Shown here in pieces: positions 45,744 through 53,407 of a stretch of DNA of 64,000 nucleotides. The first letter of the stretch is position 1. Each line of letters starts with the position of its first letter. The stretch covers positions 930,001-994,000 of the forward strand of contig NZ_RZNF01000012.1 of NCBI RefSeq assembly GCF_003992725.1, given 5' to 3'. The notes beneath the pieces are model-generated. The model did not search any database. It was not told the origin of the DNA and was given only the letters and a program-made list of their open reading frames with translations. The DNA comes from Rhodomicrobium lacus. GTDB lineage: Bacteria; Pseudomonadota; Alphaproteobacteria; Rhizobiales; Rhodomicrobiaceae. The translations under genes were made by a program, and so were the position numbers.

Positions 45744-48700
45744 CTACGTCAGCGACCCAGGGTAGGGGTTAATCGACACTGCGCGAGCCTTCTCCATTAC
45801 CTCCCCAGCCGTCGGCGGGTTCTTGGCGTGCCAGCTCAGACAAAGCGGCGTCTGGATCTTGAACGGGCGGGCGGATCCTTCGGTCGAAAAATAAAACTCA
45901 CCGAGCTTGAGGCGACCCACATCATCGGCTTCGCCGCCCTTTGCTCGAACCAGATCCTTGATCGCCTCGATGGCAGTCGGTGAACTCATCCTCCCGTAGA
46001 CGTGCGTCGTGCAATTGGACACGATGCCGTTGTCGATGCCTTTCGGCAGCTGCGTCGCGAGGATCATTCCGAGGCCGTATTTGCGCGCCTGAGCCGCGAG
46101 CGACTTCGCACTTTCCTTGCACGGCGTGCCAACTTGCGACGGCACGAAATTCTGAGCTTCGTCCATCACGTAGAGCAAACCGGTCTCGCTCGGATTGGCC
46201 TTGATCCAGGTGAAAAGCGCCATCTGCAGCTGGTTCACGAAGGCCTGCTTGGCGGCCTCGCTTGCAAGCCCCGAGAAGTTGATGACCGAAATGCGCGTCC
46301 TGCCCTTCGCGCCAAAGAAAAGCTGGGCGGGATCGAGCTTCACACCGGCTGAGCGCAGCAGCGGATTCGTGTCGACAGCGGCGCGAAGCTGGTCGGCCAT
46401 GTCGCTTGCGAGTTTGTAGGAGTCCTTGATCTGGCTCACTCCGTCGGGAAGCTCGGACAGAAGCCGGATGAAGTCTTCGAGCGAGTCTGTGCCGTCCTTC
46501 GCGAAGAAACGAAGCGCAGCGGCAAGCACGCCTTGTCTTAGCGTTGCCCTTTGGCCGCTGCCGCCGAGATAAGGCGTCAGCGTCGCGAGCGCCATGGCGA
46601 TGGCCTGCTCGCGTTCGTCCTGAGCCTCGCGGCCCTCTCCGATGCGCGAGAAGTCAGGCAACAGCGGCAGCGACATCGGGCGGCCGCTGCTCGCGCCCGG
46701 CGTCCAGATCACGACATCCGTGTTCTCGTGATACCTCTCAGCCCTGCCGGCGTCCTCGGCAGACATATCGGCGGGCGTTTCCGGCCAGCGGTCGCCGAGA
46801 CGCGAAAGGTCGTTGTTGATATCGAGAACGATGGCGGGAATGCCAAGAAGGGCGGCCTCCTCGACGATTCGCCGCAGCAGCACGGTCTTGCCGGAGCCCG
46901 ATCCGGCGATGATGGCGACGTGGCGCGGCAGGAGGGCTGCGTCGAGAGATACGGGGTCGCCGAGCTGGCCGCGCTCGAACCTCCGCCCGAGCGGGATCAG
47001 ACGCGGCGCGTTCTTTCGCTCATGCTGGCTGGCATCGCTTCTCGCGTGATCGCCGCTTTTAGGGGAGCCTGCACGCGTGCTGTCGCGCGCCGCGGAATTG
47101 CCGGGGGAAGACCCGTTGTCCGCTCCGTTGCCGGCGGGCCCCACCCCTCCGCTTCCGGGGCCACCTGCCGGGCCACCACTCGGCCTGTCGTCACCCGATG
47201 GGTTGCCATCGTCCGACAGGAACGGCGGCGGCGCAAGCTCCACGCTCCTGAAGAAATCCGTCTCGAACAACGGCTTCTTGCTGCGCAGCCAAGCCTCGAA
47301 TTCGATATTGTCCTGCTTCGCGAGCGAACGAAGCGCGGCAAAAATACGGAGATCCTTTTCAGCGGGCACGATGATCTTGCCGCCCGCCTTCCTGAACTGA
47401 TCCAGCAGCGTTTCGGTTTTCTTGCCCGTCGGGAGCGGAGAAGTGCGCAGCACATAGAGATGGCGGAATTTCAGCGCCGTATCGATGCCGGATGCCGTCA
47501 TCGCCGCCTTGAGGCGCGACTGGAATGCGATTGCGTTTACGTGCTCGATGATGCGGAAGCAGTAATGCTGTTCGCGGTCGCCCTCGTCATGGAACGTGAA
47601 GGACACGCGCCCATGCAGCGAAGGCCGCTTCTGGTCGGGGTCGCGCTGCGCCTCGGCATCGATTGCATCGGGCAAGTCATAATGCTTGACGAGGAACTGA
47701 AGCGTGGAATCGAGCAGCGCGCGAAGGTCGTCCTCGCCCGCGGGCGTGAACAGCGGCGCGACATTGGCCGCCGCCACCTCGCGCTCGAACGCTGCTTCGA
47801 TGTCGGCCCGTGGCGGCGCTGTCTCAGCGGAAGCTGCCTTGTCTTCCAGCGACAGGCATTCTGTAACGCGGCCTTCGGCGACGCATTTCCGGCGAAAGTC
47901 TTCGCAGCGCTTCAGAAGCTGGCGCGGCGTGTAGTCGACAGCGGCGTCCAACGACTCGCCTGTAAACGGCCATGTAGGATAGGGCGGCGTAAAGCCGTAC
48001 TGCTCATAGGCTGGAGCCAGACGCGCTGCGATGAGCGCTTCCGCCGTCTCGCGCGTTTGCAGCGTTTTTAAAGGCAGCCCGCTCAGGTAGCGATCGCGGA
48101 TCGAAGCCGTTGCGCCGCCCTCGATAATTTTCCAGGTCGCTTCGAGGCATGAAACAACCGTGACTGCTCGCCGCTTCTTCTCATGGATTTCCATCAAGCC
48201 TTCAGCGAGAAGCTCCACGATAGCCTTCGCCTCAAGTTCTTCTTCATTCGTTTGCTGTACCGCCCGAGCGCGTGCCTGCGCGTTGCTGGCGCTGACGATC
48301 GCATCAATCTGATCGACCGCGATGAGAGTGGGGCCGACAAGACTCATCAGCCATGAAAGCCCCTCGACGACCTTGATCGGTGAGTTCTCTTCCCTCAAAC
48401 CGAGCGGCCGCGCTTCTTCCTGATCGACGTCCATCCCCTGCAGCCAGGCATGCGCAACGCTATGGTAGTCGAGATCCTCCGAAATCATCAGGACGAGTGC
48501 GGTCACCACGTCGCGATGCTTAAGGGTGGCGGAACGATCCACCCTCGACAGCGCCGAAAGGAAGAGTTTCACAATTTCGGTGACGAGCTCGCGGGCATCC
48601 TTCTGATACCATTTCGTTGCCGCCGCGAGATCGCTCTTGATACCGAGGTAATCGGCGAGACGGCTTATGAGCAGATCGTATTGGGTTTGCCGGCCAGGTG

Positions 48701-49052
48701 TCCGTACCTGCAGCGAACTCAGAAAACCGAGCGCAACGGACGACCAGAAATCTTTCACGCCGACGAAGTCGAGAAGGACGAACCATCCGTTTGCCCTCCA
48801 GACACGCCGACGCAATTCGCCGATTAGGTGGGTTTTTCCGAAGCCCGCCGGCCCGACAAGAACCTTGCCGAGCGGTTCATTGTCGCTTTCAACCTGCGTC
48901 CGCGACAGGAAATAATCCATGATGTCGTCGGTCGCCGACTGGTTGATGTTCGACACGTGATAGTGCGGGTCTGTCCAGACGCTTTTCAACTGTCTTGTCC
49001 AGTCGAAATTCACCGAACGAAAGGCTTCAAGCGGAGCTTCGGAAACAGGCAT
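45744..49052 (-). CDS. dual ATPase: N-terminal AAA/STAND-like and C-terminal HerA-like (DUF87) domains
   Basis: The 1102-residue protein has two separate nucleotide-binding modules. The first (about 40-400) has Walker A GPAGFGKT (67-74) and a Walker B-like LIAVDQID (243-250), resembling AAA/ORC or KAP-type NTPases. The middle region (about 420-610) has no recognised domain. A Gly/Pro/Ser-rich linker spans about 611-680. The second module (about 685-1095) is HerA/FtsK-like: AGSGSGKT (716-723), YVMDEAQNF (961-969, Walker B) and the conserved LATQLPKGIDNGIVSNC (998-1014). HerA-type motors move along DNA and team with nucleases in repair and phage defence. The ATG overlaps the preceding stop (TAATG), so it is coupled to the two upstream genes. 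Function as an anti-phage motor is inferred. Confidence 0.85.
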   Translation of the reverse strand: MPVSEAPLEAFRSVNFDWTRQLKSVWTDPHYHVSNINQSATDDIMDYFLSRTQVESDNEPLGKVLVGPAGFGKTHLIGELRRRVWRANGWFVLLDFVGVKDFWSSVALGFLSSLQVRTPGRQTQYDLLISRLADYLGIKSDLAAATKWYQKDARELVTEIVKLFLSALSRVDRSATLKHRDVVTALVLMISEDLDYHSVAHAWLQGMDVDQEEARPLGLREENSPIKVVEGLSWLMSLVGPTLIAVDQIDAIVSASNAQARARAVQQTNEEELEAKAIVELLAEGLMEIHEKKRRAVTVVSCLEATWKIIEGGATASIRDRYLSGLPLKTLQTRETAEALIAARLAPAYEQYGFTPPYPTWPFTGESLDAAVDYTPRQLLKRCEDFRRKCVAEGRVTECLSLEDKAASAETAPPRADIEAAFEREVAAANVAPLFTPAGEDDLRALLDSTLQFLVKHYDLPDAIDAEAQRDPDQKRPSLHGRVSFTFHDEGDREQHYCFRIIEHVNAIAFQSRLKAAMTASGIDTALKFRHLYVLRTSPLPTGKKTETLLDQFRKAGGKIIVPAEKDLRIFAALRSLAKQDNIEFEAWLRSKKPLFETDFFRSVELAPPPFLSDDGNPSGDDRPSGGPAGGPGSGGVGPAGNGADNGSSPGNSAARDSTRAGSPKSGDHARSDASQHERKNAPRLIPLGRRFERGQLGDPVSLDAALLPRHVAIIAGSGSGKTVLLRRIVEEAALLGIPAIVLDINNDLSRLGDRWPETPADMSAEDAGRAERYHENTDVVIWTPGASSGRPMSLPLLPDFSRIGEGREAQDEREQAIAMALATLTPYLGGSGQRATLRQGVLAAALRFFAKDGTDSLEDFIRLLSELPDGVSQIKDSYKLASDMADQLRAAVDTNPLLRSAGVKLDPAQLFFGAKGRTRISVINFSGLASEAAKQAFVNQLQMALFTWIKANPSETGLLYVMDEAQNFVPSQVGTPCKESAKSLAAQARKYGLGMILATQLPKGIDNGIVSNCTTHVYGRMSSPTAIEAIKDLVRAKGGEADDVGRLKLGEFYFSTEGSARPFKIQTPLCLSWHAKNPPTAGEVMEKARAVSINPYPGSLT

Positions 49053-49753
49053 TATCTTTCAATCCAAAGAATATGACGAGGTTCACCGGCAAAGGAAATG
49101 GAAGCCGCGCGGTCGGCATCAGTGATCTCCGCGCGATTGTCGAGAGGATAGAGCACGGCAGCATCCTCTCGCTGCATGAGGGTAAGCGCTTCATCCAGCG
49201 TAGCGCGCTCCACATCCGCGAGCCGCGTGCGGATGTCCTTCAGAAGGGCACGCGTGTTGAAGCGGCCGCCGGTAGCGTCGAGATACGCGGTGCGGATGCG
49301 GTCGCGAAGCGAGCCTGCGGGCACCTTCGGCGGCGTCTTGTCATGGCCGTTCGCGCCATTCACCGGAGGTAGAGTCTGCGCGCCGAGCACGTCTGCCAAT
49401 GCCAGTCCACGCGCGTTGAGGAAGGCATCGAGCTTTACGAGCCAGCCGCGCAGGATTTCTGCGCCGGCGTTCGATTGCGCGGGCAGCGCATGGCCCAGGT
49501 TTTCGTTGGCCCACGCCCAACCCTTGTCCGAAACCTCGATCCAAATCTTCTGGCCGACCTTCCACCATTTGATGAGCCCCGCGTCTTCCAGCGCTTCACG
49601 ATCCGCCTTTTCCGGCGTCGGTTTCAGATCACCACGAAATGCACCAGCGTTTTCCTTGGCCAGTAGCGCCCACATTATGAGCGCCTGCTTTTCGGGCGAC
49701 GTCTTCTTTCCGCCAGTCTTCTTGCCAGCTTCGGTCTTGGTCTTGGCTGCCAC
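49052..49753 (-). CDS. small winged-helix-like protein of the nuclease-ATPase operon
   Basis: The 233-residue product has a Lys-rich N-terminus (MAAKTKTEAGKKTGGKK). A segment that reads like a winged helix follows (KQALIMWALLAKEN, ADREALEDAGLIKWWKVGQ, IWIEVSDKGWAWANE, about residues 20-85). A second helical part (about 140-220) contains DRIRTAYLDATGGRFNTRALLKDIRTRL. No named family is recognised. DNA or nucleoprotein binding is inferred. It starts with GTG one base after the nuclease stop, with GGAGG inside the nuclease 3' end as ribosome-binding site, and its stop overlaps the ATPase ATG. This fixes it as a genuine coupled gene. Confidence 0.72.
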   Translation of the reverse strand: MAAKTKTEAGKKTGGKKTSPEKQALIMWALLAKENAGAFRGDLKPTPEKADREALEDAGLIKWWKVGQKIWIEVSDKGWAWANENLGHALPAQSNAGAEILRGWLVKLDAFLNARGLALADVLGAQTLPPVNGANGHDKTPPKVPAGSLRDRIRTAYLDATGGRFNTRALLKDIRTRLADVERATLDEALTLMQREDAAVLYPLDNRAEITDADRAASISFAGEPRHILWIER

Positions 49754-49754
49754 C

Positions 49755-50837
49755 TCAAACCTCCATTGTCATCGTCTGGCGGCGCAGGCGCACCAGATCG
49801 CGGATCTTTTCGAGGGCTTTTTCGCAGTCCTGCGCGATCTCATCATTGGCAAGGCGAAGCACGACATAGCCGCTCAGCATTAGCTCATAATCGCGATGGC
49901 GGTCGCGCGCAAAGGCTGACCGGCTTCCGTGGCTCTCATATCCATCAAGTTCCACAACCAGACGGCCCTCGGCCCACAGAAGATCCACCCGGGGCTGCGT
50001 ACCGCGTTCGGTCGTGACCGTTTGGTTGAAGGCGAAGAGCGCGCCAAGTTCAGCGTCGGCCGCAAGCATCGTTGCCACCTTCTTCTCGATGTCGCTCAAA
50101 GGATGGGGCGAGCCGCGCCAAGGCGCGATCCAAGGGGCAAGGGCTTCGCTTCGTGGCACGGTCGCAGGTGCCCTTTCTCCCACGATGCGCGCGCCATGAA
50201 GAATGCGGTCGAAAGGTGGTTCGTTCGGCGGAAGACTGTCGAACAGGACGACGACGCCGCAAAACTGCGCGATCCATTCAAGCGCGCGCACGAAAGCGTC
50301 AGACGGCGCGTTGCTTTCGCCATCTGGGAACGTCACCGCCATCACAAGTCCGTCTGGCGCTATCGCCTTCGTTAACTGCTCGATGCTGGCGGCGAGGGAA
50401 AAGCCATCGACAAGCGGGAGCCTGGCGTGAAGTGCCGAAAGCGCAGCCAGTTCCGCCCAACGAGGCTGCACGCCCGCGACGTTTTTGGCCGCTTCGTTCG
50501 CCAGAACGCGAACGGCATGCCGCCCGAGTGAATCGTTGGTGCAAATGCCGAAGTCGACACCCGCCCCCGCGTACCAACGGGGCCACAGCCGCAACGCGGA
50601 AGATGCCATGAAGGAGGCAATCTGCTGGACTACGTCTTGCGAAGATCTCCACGGCTGGGTGGTCCGAAACAGCACCCGAATGAAGTTTCGAGGCAGTTCG
50701 GCTTGATCAATGAGTGTCCGCAGGTCGCCTGGCTCTAAACCGGCGAGGGAAAGCGGCATCCCCCGTTTGGCATTCAAGACGAATGTTGCGACATCTGCCG
50801 GATTGAGAACTTGGTCGCTATCGCAAAAAGGAAGCAA
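49755..50837 (-). CDS. protein with C-terminal DUF559-type PD-(D/E)xK nuclease domain
   Basis: The protein has about 360 residues. The C-terminal part (about 247-345) fits the DUF559/Vsr-like endonuclease fold: Glu251 in SDIEKKVA, Asp285 in PRVDLLW, Glu296 and Asp298 in VVELDGYE, then ESHG and RDRHRDYELMLSGYVVLRL. These are the acidic catalytic residues of PD-(D/E)xK nucleases. The first 245 residues have no recognised domain. The frame continues upstream from the TTG at 50837 for about ten more codons without an ATG, so the start is uncertain. It is first in a three-gene coupled operon and is the likely effector. Confidence 0.78.
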   Translation of the reverse strand: MLPFCDSDQVLNPADVATFVLNAKRGMPLSLAGLEPGDLRTLIDQAELPRNFIRVLFRTTQPWRSSQDVVQQIASFMASSALRLWPRWYAGAGVDFGICTNDSLGRHAVRVLANEAAKNVAGVQPRWAELAALSALHARLPLVDGFSLAASIEQLTKAIAPDGLVMAVTFPDGESNAPSDAFVRALEWIAQFCGVVVLFDSLPPNEPPFDRILHGARIVGERAPATVPRSEALAPWIAPWRGSPHPLSDIEKKVATMLAADAELGALFAFNQTVTTERGTQPRVDLLWAEGRLVVELDGYESHGSRSAFARDRHRDYELMLSGYVVLRLANDEIAQDCEKALEKIRDLVRLRRQTMTMEV

Positions 50838-51023
50838 AGTCTCGTAACATTGATTGATAAACCTGCCGATCGCTTAAGCTTAGACGTGACGGCTTTGATT
50901 TGCAAGATTACAATGACCACTGGTGTTCTCTAAAAGCCCTCTGTCTGCAAGGCCTCCCGATGCACGCCATGTCGAGCACGGTCTGTTGGGGAACCGGCTT
51001 TTCACGATGCCCCGCTGAATCAA

Positions 51024-51049
51024 AAAGCTCCCGCCGAGGCGGGAGCTTT
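51024..51049 (-). terminator. strong hairpin terminator between NYN gene and nuclease operon
   Basis: The arms AAAGCTCCCGC and GCGGGAGCTTT pair perfectly around a 4-base loop; because the stem is A-rich on the left and T-rich on the right it can work in both directions. It lies 75 bases past the stop of the minus-strand NYN gene, separating it from the nuclease operon. Confidence 0.85.
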
Positions 51050-51064
51050 GTCAGCAGTGTGAAG

Positions 51065-51086
51065 GCGGCCACGGGGCCGCTTTTTT
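51065..51086 (+). terminator. second hairpin with T tract, plus-strand orientation
   Basis: GCGGCC and GGCCGC pair around ACGG, and six T residues follow on the plus strand. No plus-strand gene precedes it, so either a short untranslated RNA ends here or the hairpin is incidental. Confidence 0.5.
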
Positions 51087-51124
51087 CGATGGTTGCGAGT
51101 TCACGCGGCGCGGATGCGCGCCCG

Positions 51125-53059
51125 TCAATGCTTGAAGCTGAACCGCTGTTTCGGCGCCTGCTCCGGCTCCAGCTCGCGATCGAACCCGAAATCCGGCGGG
51201 AGCGGAATATCACTGCGGGGATCCGGCGGCGGCAAGGCGGAATCCGCCATGTAGCTGCGTGGATTGGGTGCCGGCCTTTGCACACCGACCGGCGTCAAGG
51301 GCGTTGCCTGTTGACCAGCGCTGGAATTGATCGTCGTCTGGCCGACGGCCGACCACTGGCTGGCGCCGAACCAGACCTGAACGAGTTGATGCTCGTCTTC
51401 GGTGAGCTTCACTCCCGCATGGTGGCACTTCGCCAGCACGAAATCGCGATAGGCGCGCGCCACGGCCGCCGGGGAGCGGGTATGTTCAAGCCATGGGTCG
51501 ATCTCGTCCACCGCGTCGAGCACGAAAGACACGTCCTTCATCGCGACGCGAAGCCCCTCGCGCGTGGCCCGCTCGACGACCGCCTGCGCTGTCTTCACGG
51601 GAGCGAATCCGCGCTCGTGAACCTCGGTCGCGATGAGCGTGAACAGCAGCTGATATTCGCTTGGAGGAAGCGGCGGCGCCTTGCAGGCGTCGTAGATGCG
51701 GGTGATCGAGGTTTGCAGTTCTGCGAGCTTGGACGAGCCCGTTTCCTGCGGCTGAGGTTGCGGAACAGGCTGCCTGTCCACAAGCTTCTGCGGAGCAGGC
51801 TGCGGCGACGCCAGATCGACGCGCTCCTCGATCCTGTGCCGCGTGGGATCGTAGACGAAATGCGGCGGCTTGTCCGTGAGACGGAAGTTGTCGGGCAGCG
51901 TGGCGTTGAGGAAGTTCAGGAATCCGCCGGAGCCTGCCCAGTTCGTGCCCAGCGTCTTCGCGTGACCGAGGATTTTTTGCGCGCGGTCTGCCAGATAGGC
52001 GATCGGAACGGGCTTCTCGGAGGATTGCACCACATCGAGGACGAGATTCAGGATCTCCGCCCCGATCGACTGGAAGTCCTCGATCAGGGATTGCACCGCC
52101 GAATTCGCATGCCCCGAAGGCAGCCTGCGCTTTGCCGGTTCCTGCGGAAGGTTATAGCCGCTGTAATTTGGCGCGGCGGGGATCGCCTGCGAAGGTGCTC
52201 CATAAGCGGGAGGCGCCGGAATGGCCTGGGCCGGTGCGCCGTAAGCAGGCGTCGGCGCGGGTATCGCCTGTGCGGGCGCGCCGTAGCCCTGAAACGAGGG
52301 ATGACCGTTGAAGCCGGCTTGCGGCACTGCCGGAAGCGATGACGCTGGCGCATGCGCCGCCGGAAGAGTGGCGGGAGGCGTGTGCGAGCGGCTCTGCTCG
52401 TAGCCCGGCTGTCTTGCGCCGTCATAGCCGAGGCGCGGCGCACGGTCCTGACCGATCATCGGCGCATCGCCCGCCGTCTCGCCGAGAAGGAAGGAGATCA
52501 TGTCGCGTTCTTCGATCCAGCCGTCGCTGAACGCCTTGTAGATATCCGCTGTGCTTTCATTCGCATAGACCACGGTGCGGCGGTCGTGCGAACGAAGATG
52601 ATGCAGAACGGGCGTGAAATCGGCGTCGCCCGAAAGGACGATGAATTCGCCGAAGCGCGTCGGATGCTCCAGAAAATCGCGGATGTCGCACGCGATCTTG
52701 ATGTCGGTGCCGTTCTTGAACTGGTTGGAAAGCGGCTGGCAATCCACAACTTCGAGCCCCGCCATCATGAAATTCACGCGGACGTCGGCGAAGTTGTGCG
52801 GATCGTGCGGGCCGCCACGGCTGACGAGCTTCCGGCCCGGATTGCCATAGCAGCGCGCCACGGCGAATCGCCGCCGCACATAATCGGAATGCGACTTGAA
52901 GCGGACAAGCCCGCCCGTCGCGATTCGAGCCATCCATTCAGCCGGATTGCGGGCGAATCGCCCGGCGGCTTCCTCGCTCTGGCGGCGCAAGGATAGATAC
53001 ACGTTGTCGAAATCGACGAACAACGCGGAAAGGCAGACCTCCGCGGACCCCGGAATCAT
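51125..53059 (-). CDS. NYN/LabA-type putative RNase with LOTUS (OST-HTH) domain
   Basis: The 644-residue protein starts with an NYN (PIN-like) nuclease domain (about 10-190): LFVDFDNVYLSL (Asp16, Asp18), GTDIKIACDI (Asp119) and LSGDADFTPVL (Asp145, Asp147) supply the acidic metal-binding residues. A disordered Pro/Ala/Gln-rich region contains three copies of AYGAPAQAIPAP. An OST-HTH/LOTUS domain follows (SLIEDFQSIGAEILNLVL to DKPPHFVYDP), and near the C-terminus an OHA-like helical part (SEYQLLFTLIATEVHERGF, EIDPWLEHTRSP, QLVQVWFG). NYN plus LOTUS domains point to RNA cleavage with guided RNA binding. The ATG at 53059 is preferred; the frame reaches 53116. Confidence 0.85.
   Translation of the reverse strand: MIPGSAEVCLSALFVDFDNVYLSLRRQSEEAAGRFARNPAEWMARIATGGLVRFKSHSDYVRRRFAVARCYGNPGRKLVSRGGPHDPHNFADVRVNFMMAGLEVVDCQPLSNQFKNGTDIKIACDIRDFLEHPTRFGEFIVLSGDADFTPVLHHLRSHDRRTVVYANESTADIYKAFSDGWIEERDMISFLLGETAGDAPMIGQDRAPRLGYDGARQPGYEQSRSHTPPATLPAAHAPASSLPAVPQAGFNGHPSFQGYGAPAQAIPAPTPAYGAPAQAIPAPPAYGAPSQAIPAAPNYSGYNLPQEPAKRRLPSGHANSAVQSLIEDFQSIGAEILNLVLDVVQSSEKPVPIAYLADRAQKILGHAKTLGTNWAGSGGFLNFLNATLPDNFRLTDKPPHFVYDPTRHRIEERVDLASPQPAPQKLVDRQPVPQPQPQETGSSKLAELQTSITRIYDACKAPPLPPSEYQLLFTLIATEVHERGFAPVKTAQAVVERATREGLRVAMKDVSFVLDAVDEIDPWLEHTRSPAAVARAYRDFVLAKCHHAGVKLTEDEHQLVQVWFGASQWSAVGQTTINSSAGQQATPLTPVGVQRPAPNPRSYMADSALPPPDPRSDIPLPPDFGFDRELEPEQAPKQRFSFKH
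52171..52290 (-). repeat. coding tandem repeat in the NYN-LOTUS gene
   Basis: About three in-frame copies of a 12-14 codon unit encode AYGAPAQAIPAP variants. The stretch forms a flexible linker between the nuclease and LOTUS domains and is prone to length variation. Confidence 0.75.
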
Positions 53060-53407
53060 AGCTCTATACCCCGCTCGGACCATCGTCTGCCAACATGACC
53101 CCTCAAACCGGCACACGATAGTTTATTTAAATTTATGGCCATTTAGCAAGGCTCCTGCTCAGCCCGCTCCAACTCCGGCCACTCTCATTTCGGAAACGTG
53201 AAGCGAATTGCAAAGCGGGCTCCTTGCCCCAGATCGAGCCTCGTCCGCATTCGAGGCCCGAAATCCCGCTGTCGCTCGCGCCACTCCGAGAAGCTAAGGC
53301 ATTAAATGTTAAACGGCTCCCCCGTGCAAGCCCAACCTCCGCGCGCGGAGCTTATCCACATGGTGCGGAGCGGAGAGGACTGAAAACTCCCCGCGCCGTT
53401 GCATCTC
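53060..53407. other. 348-base intergenic region upstream of NYN-LOTUS gene
   Basis: The promoter of the NYN gene should lie in the AT-rich part near 53110-53150 (contains TTTATTTAAATTTATGG). No gene or hairpin terminator for the RND operon, which ends at 53408, was found. Confidence 0.4.

Noticed and set aside
46551-48071. Open frame of 506 codons on the plus strand inside the HerA-like ATPase gene
   Set aside because: It is antisense to a protein with two intact Walker motif sets; the translation is low-complexity Arg-rich.
52171-52290. Regular repeat considered as a CRISPR-like array
   Set aside because: The units are in-frame codon repeats with no spacers between them, inside a protein-coding gene.
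50900-52342. Open frame of 480 codons on the plus strand opposite the NYN-LOTUS gene
   Set aside because: It is antisense to recognised NYN/LOTUS coding sequence and has a shadow-like composition.
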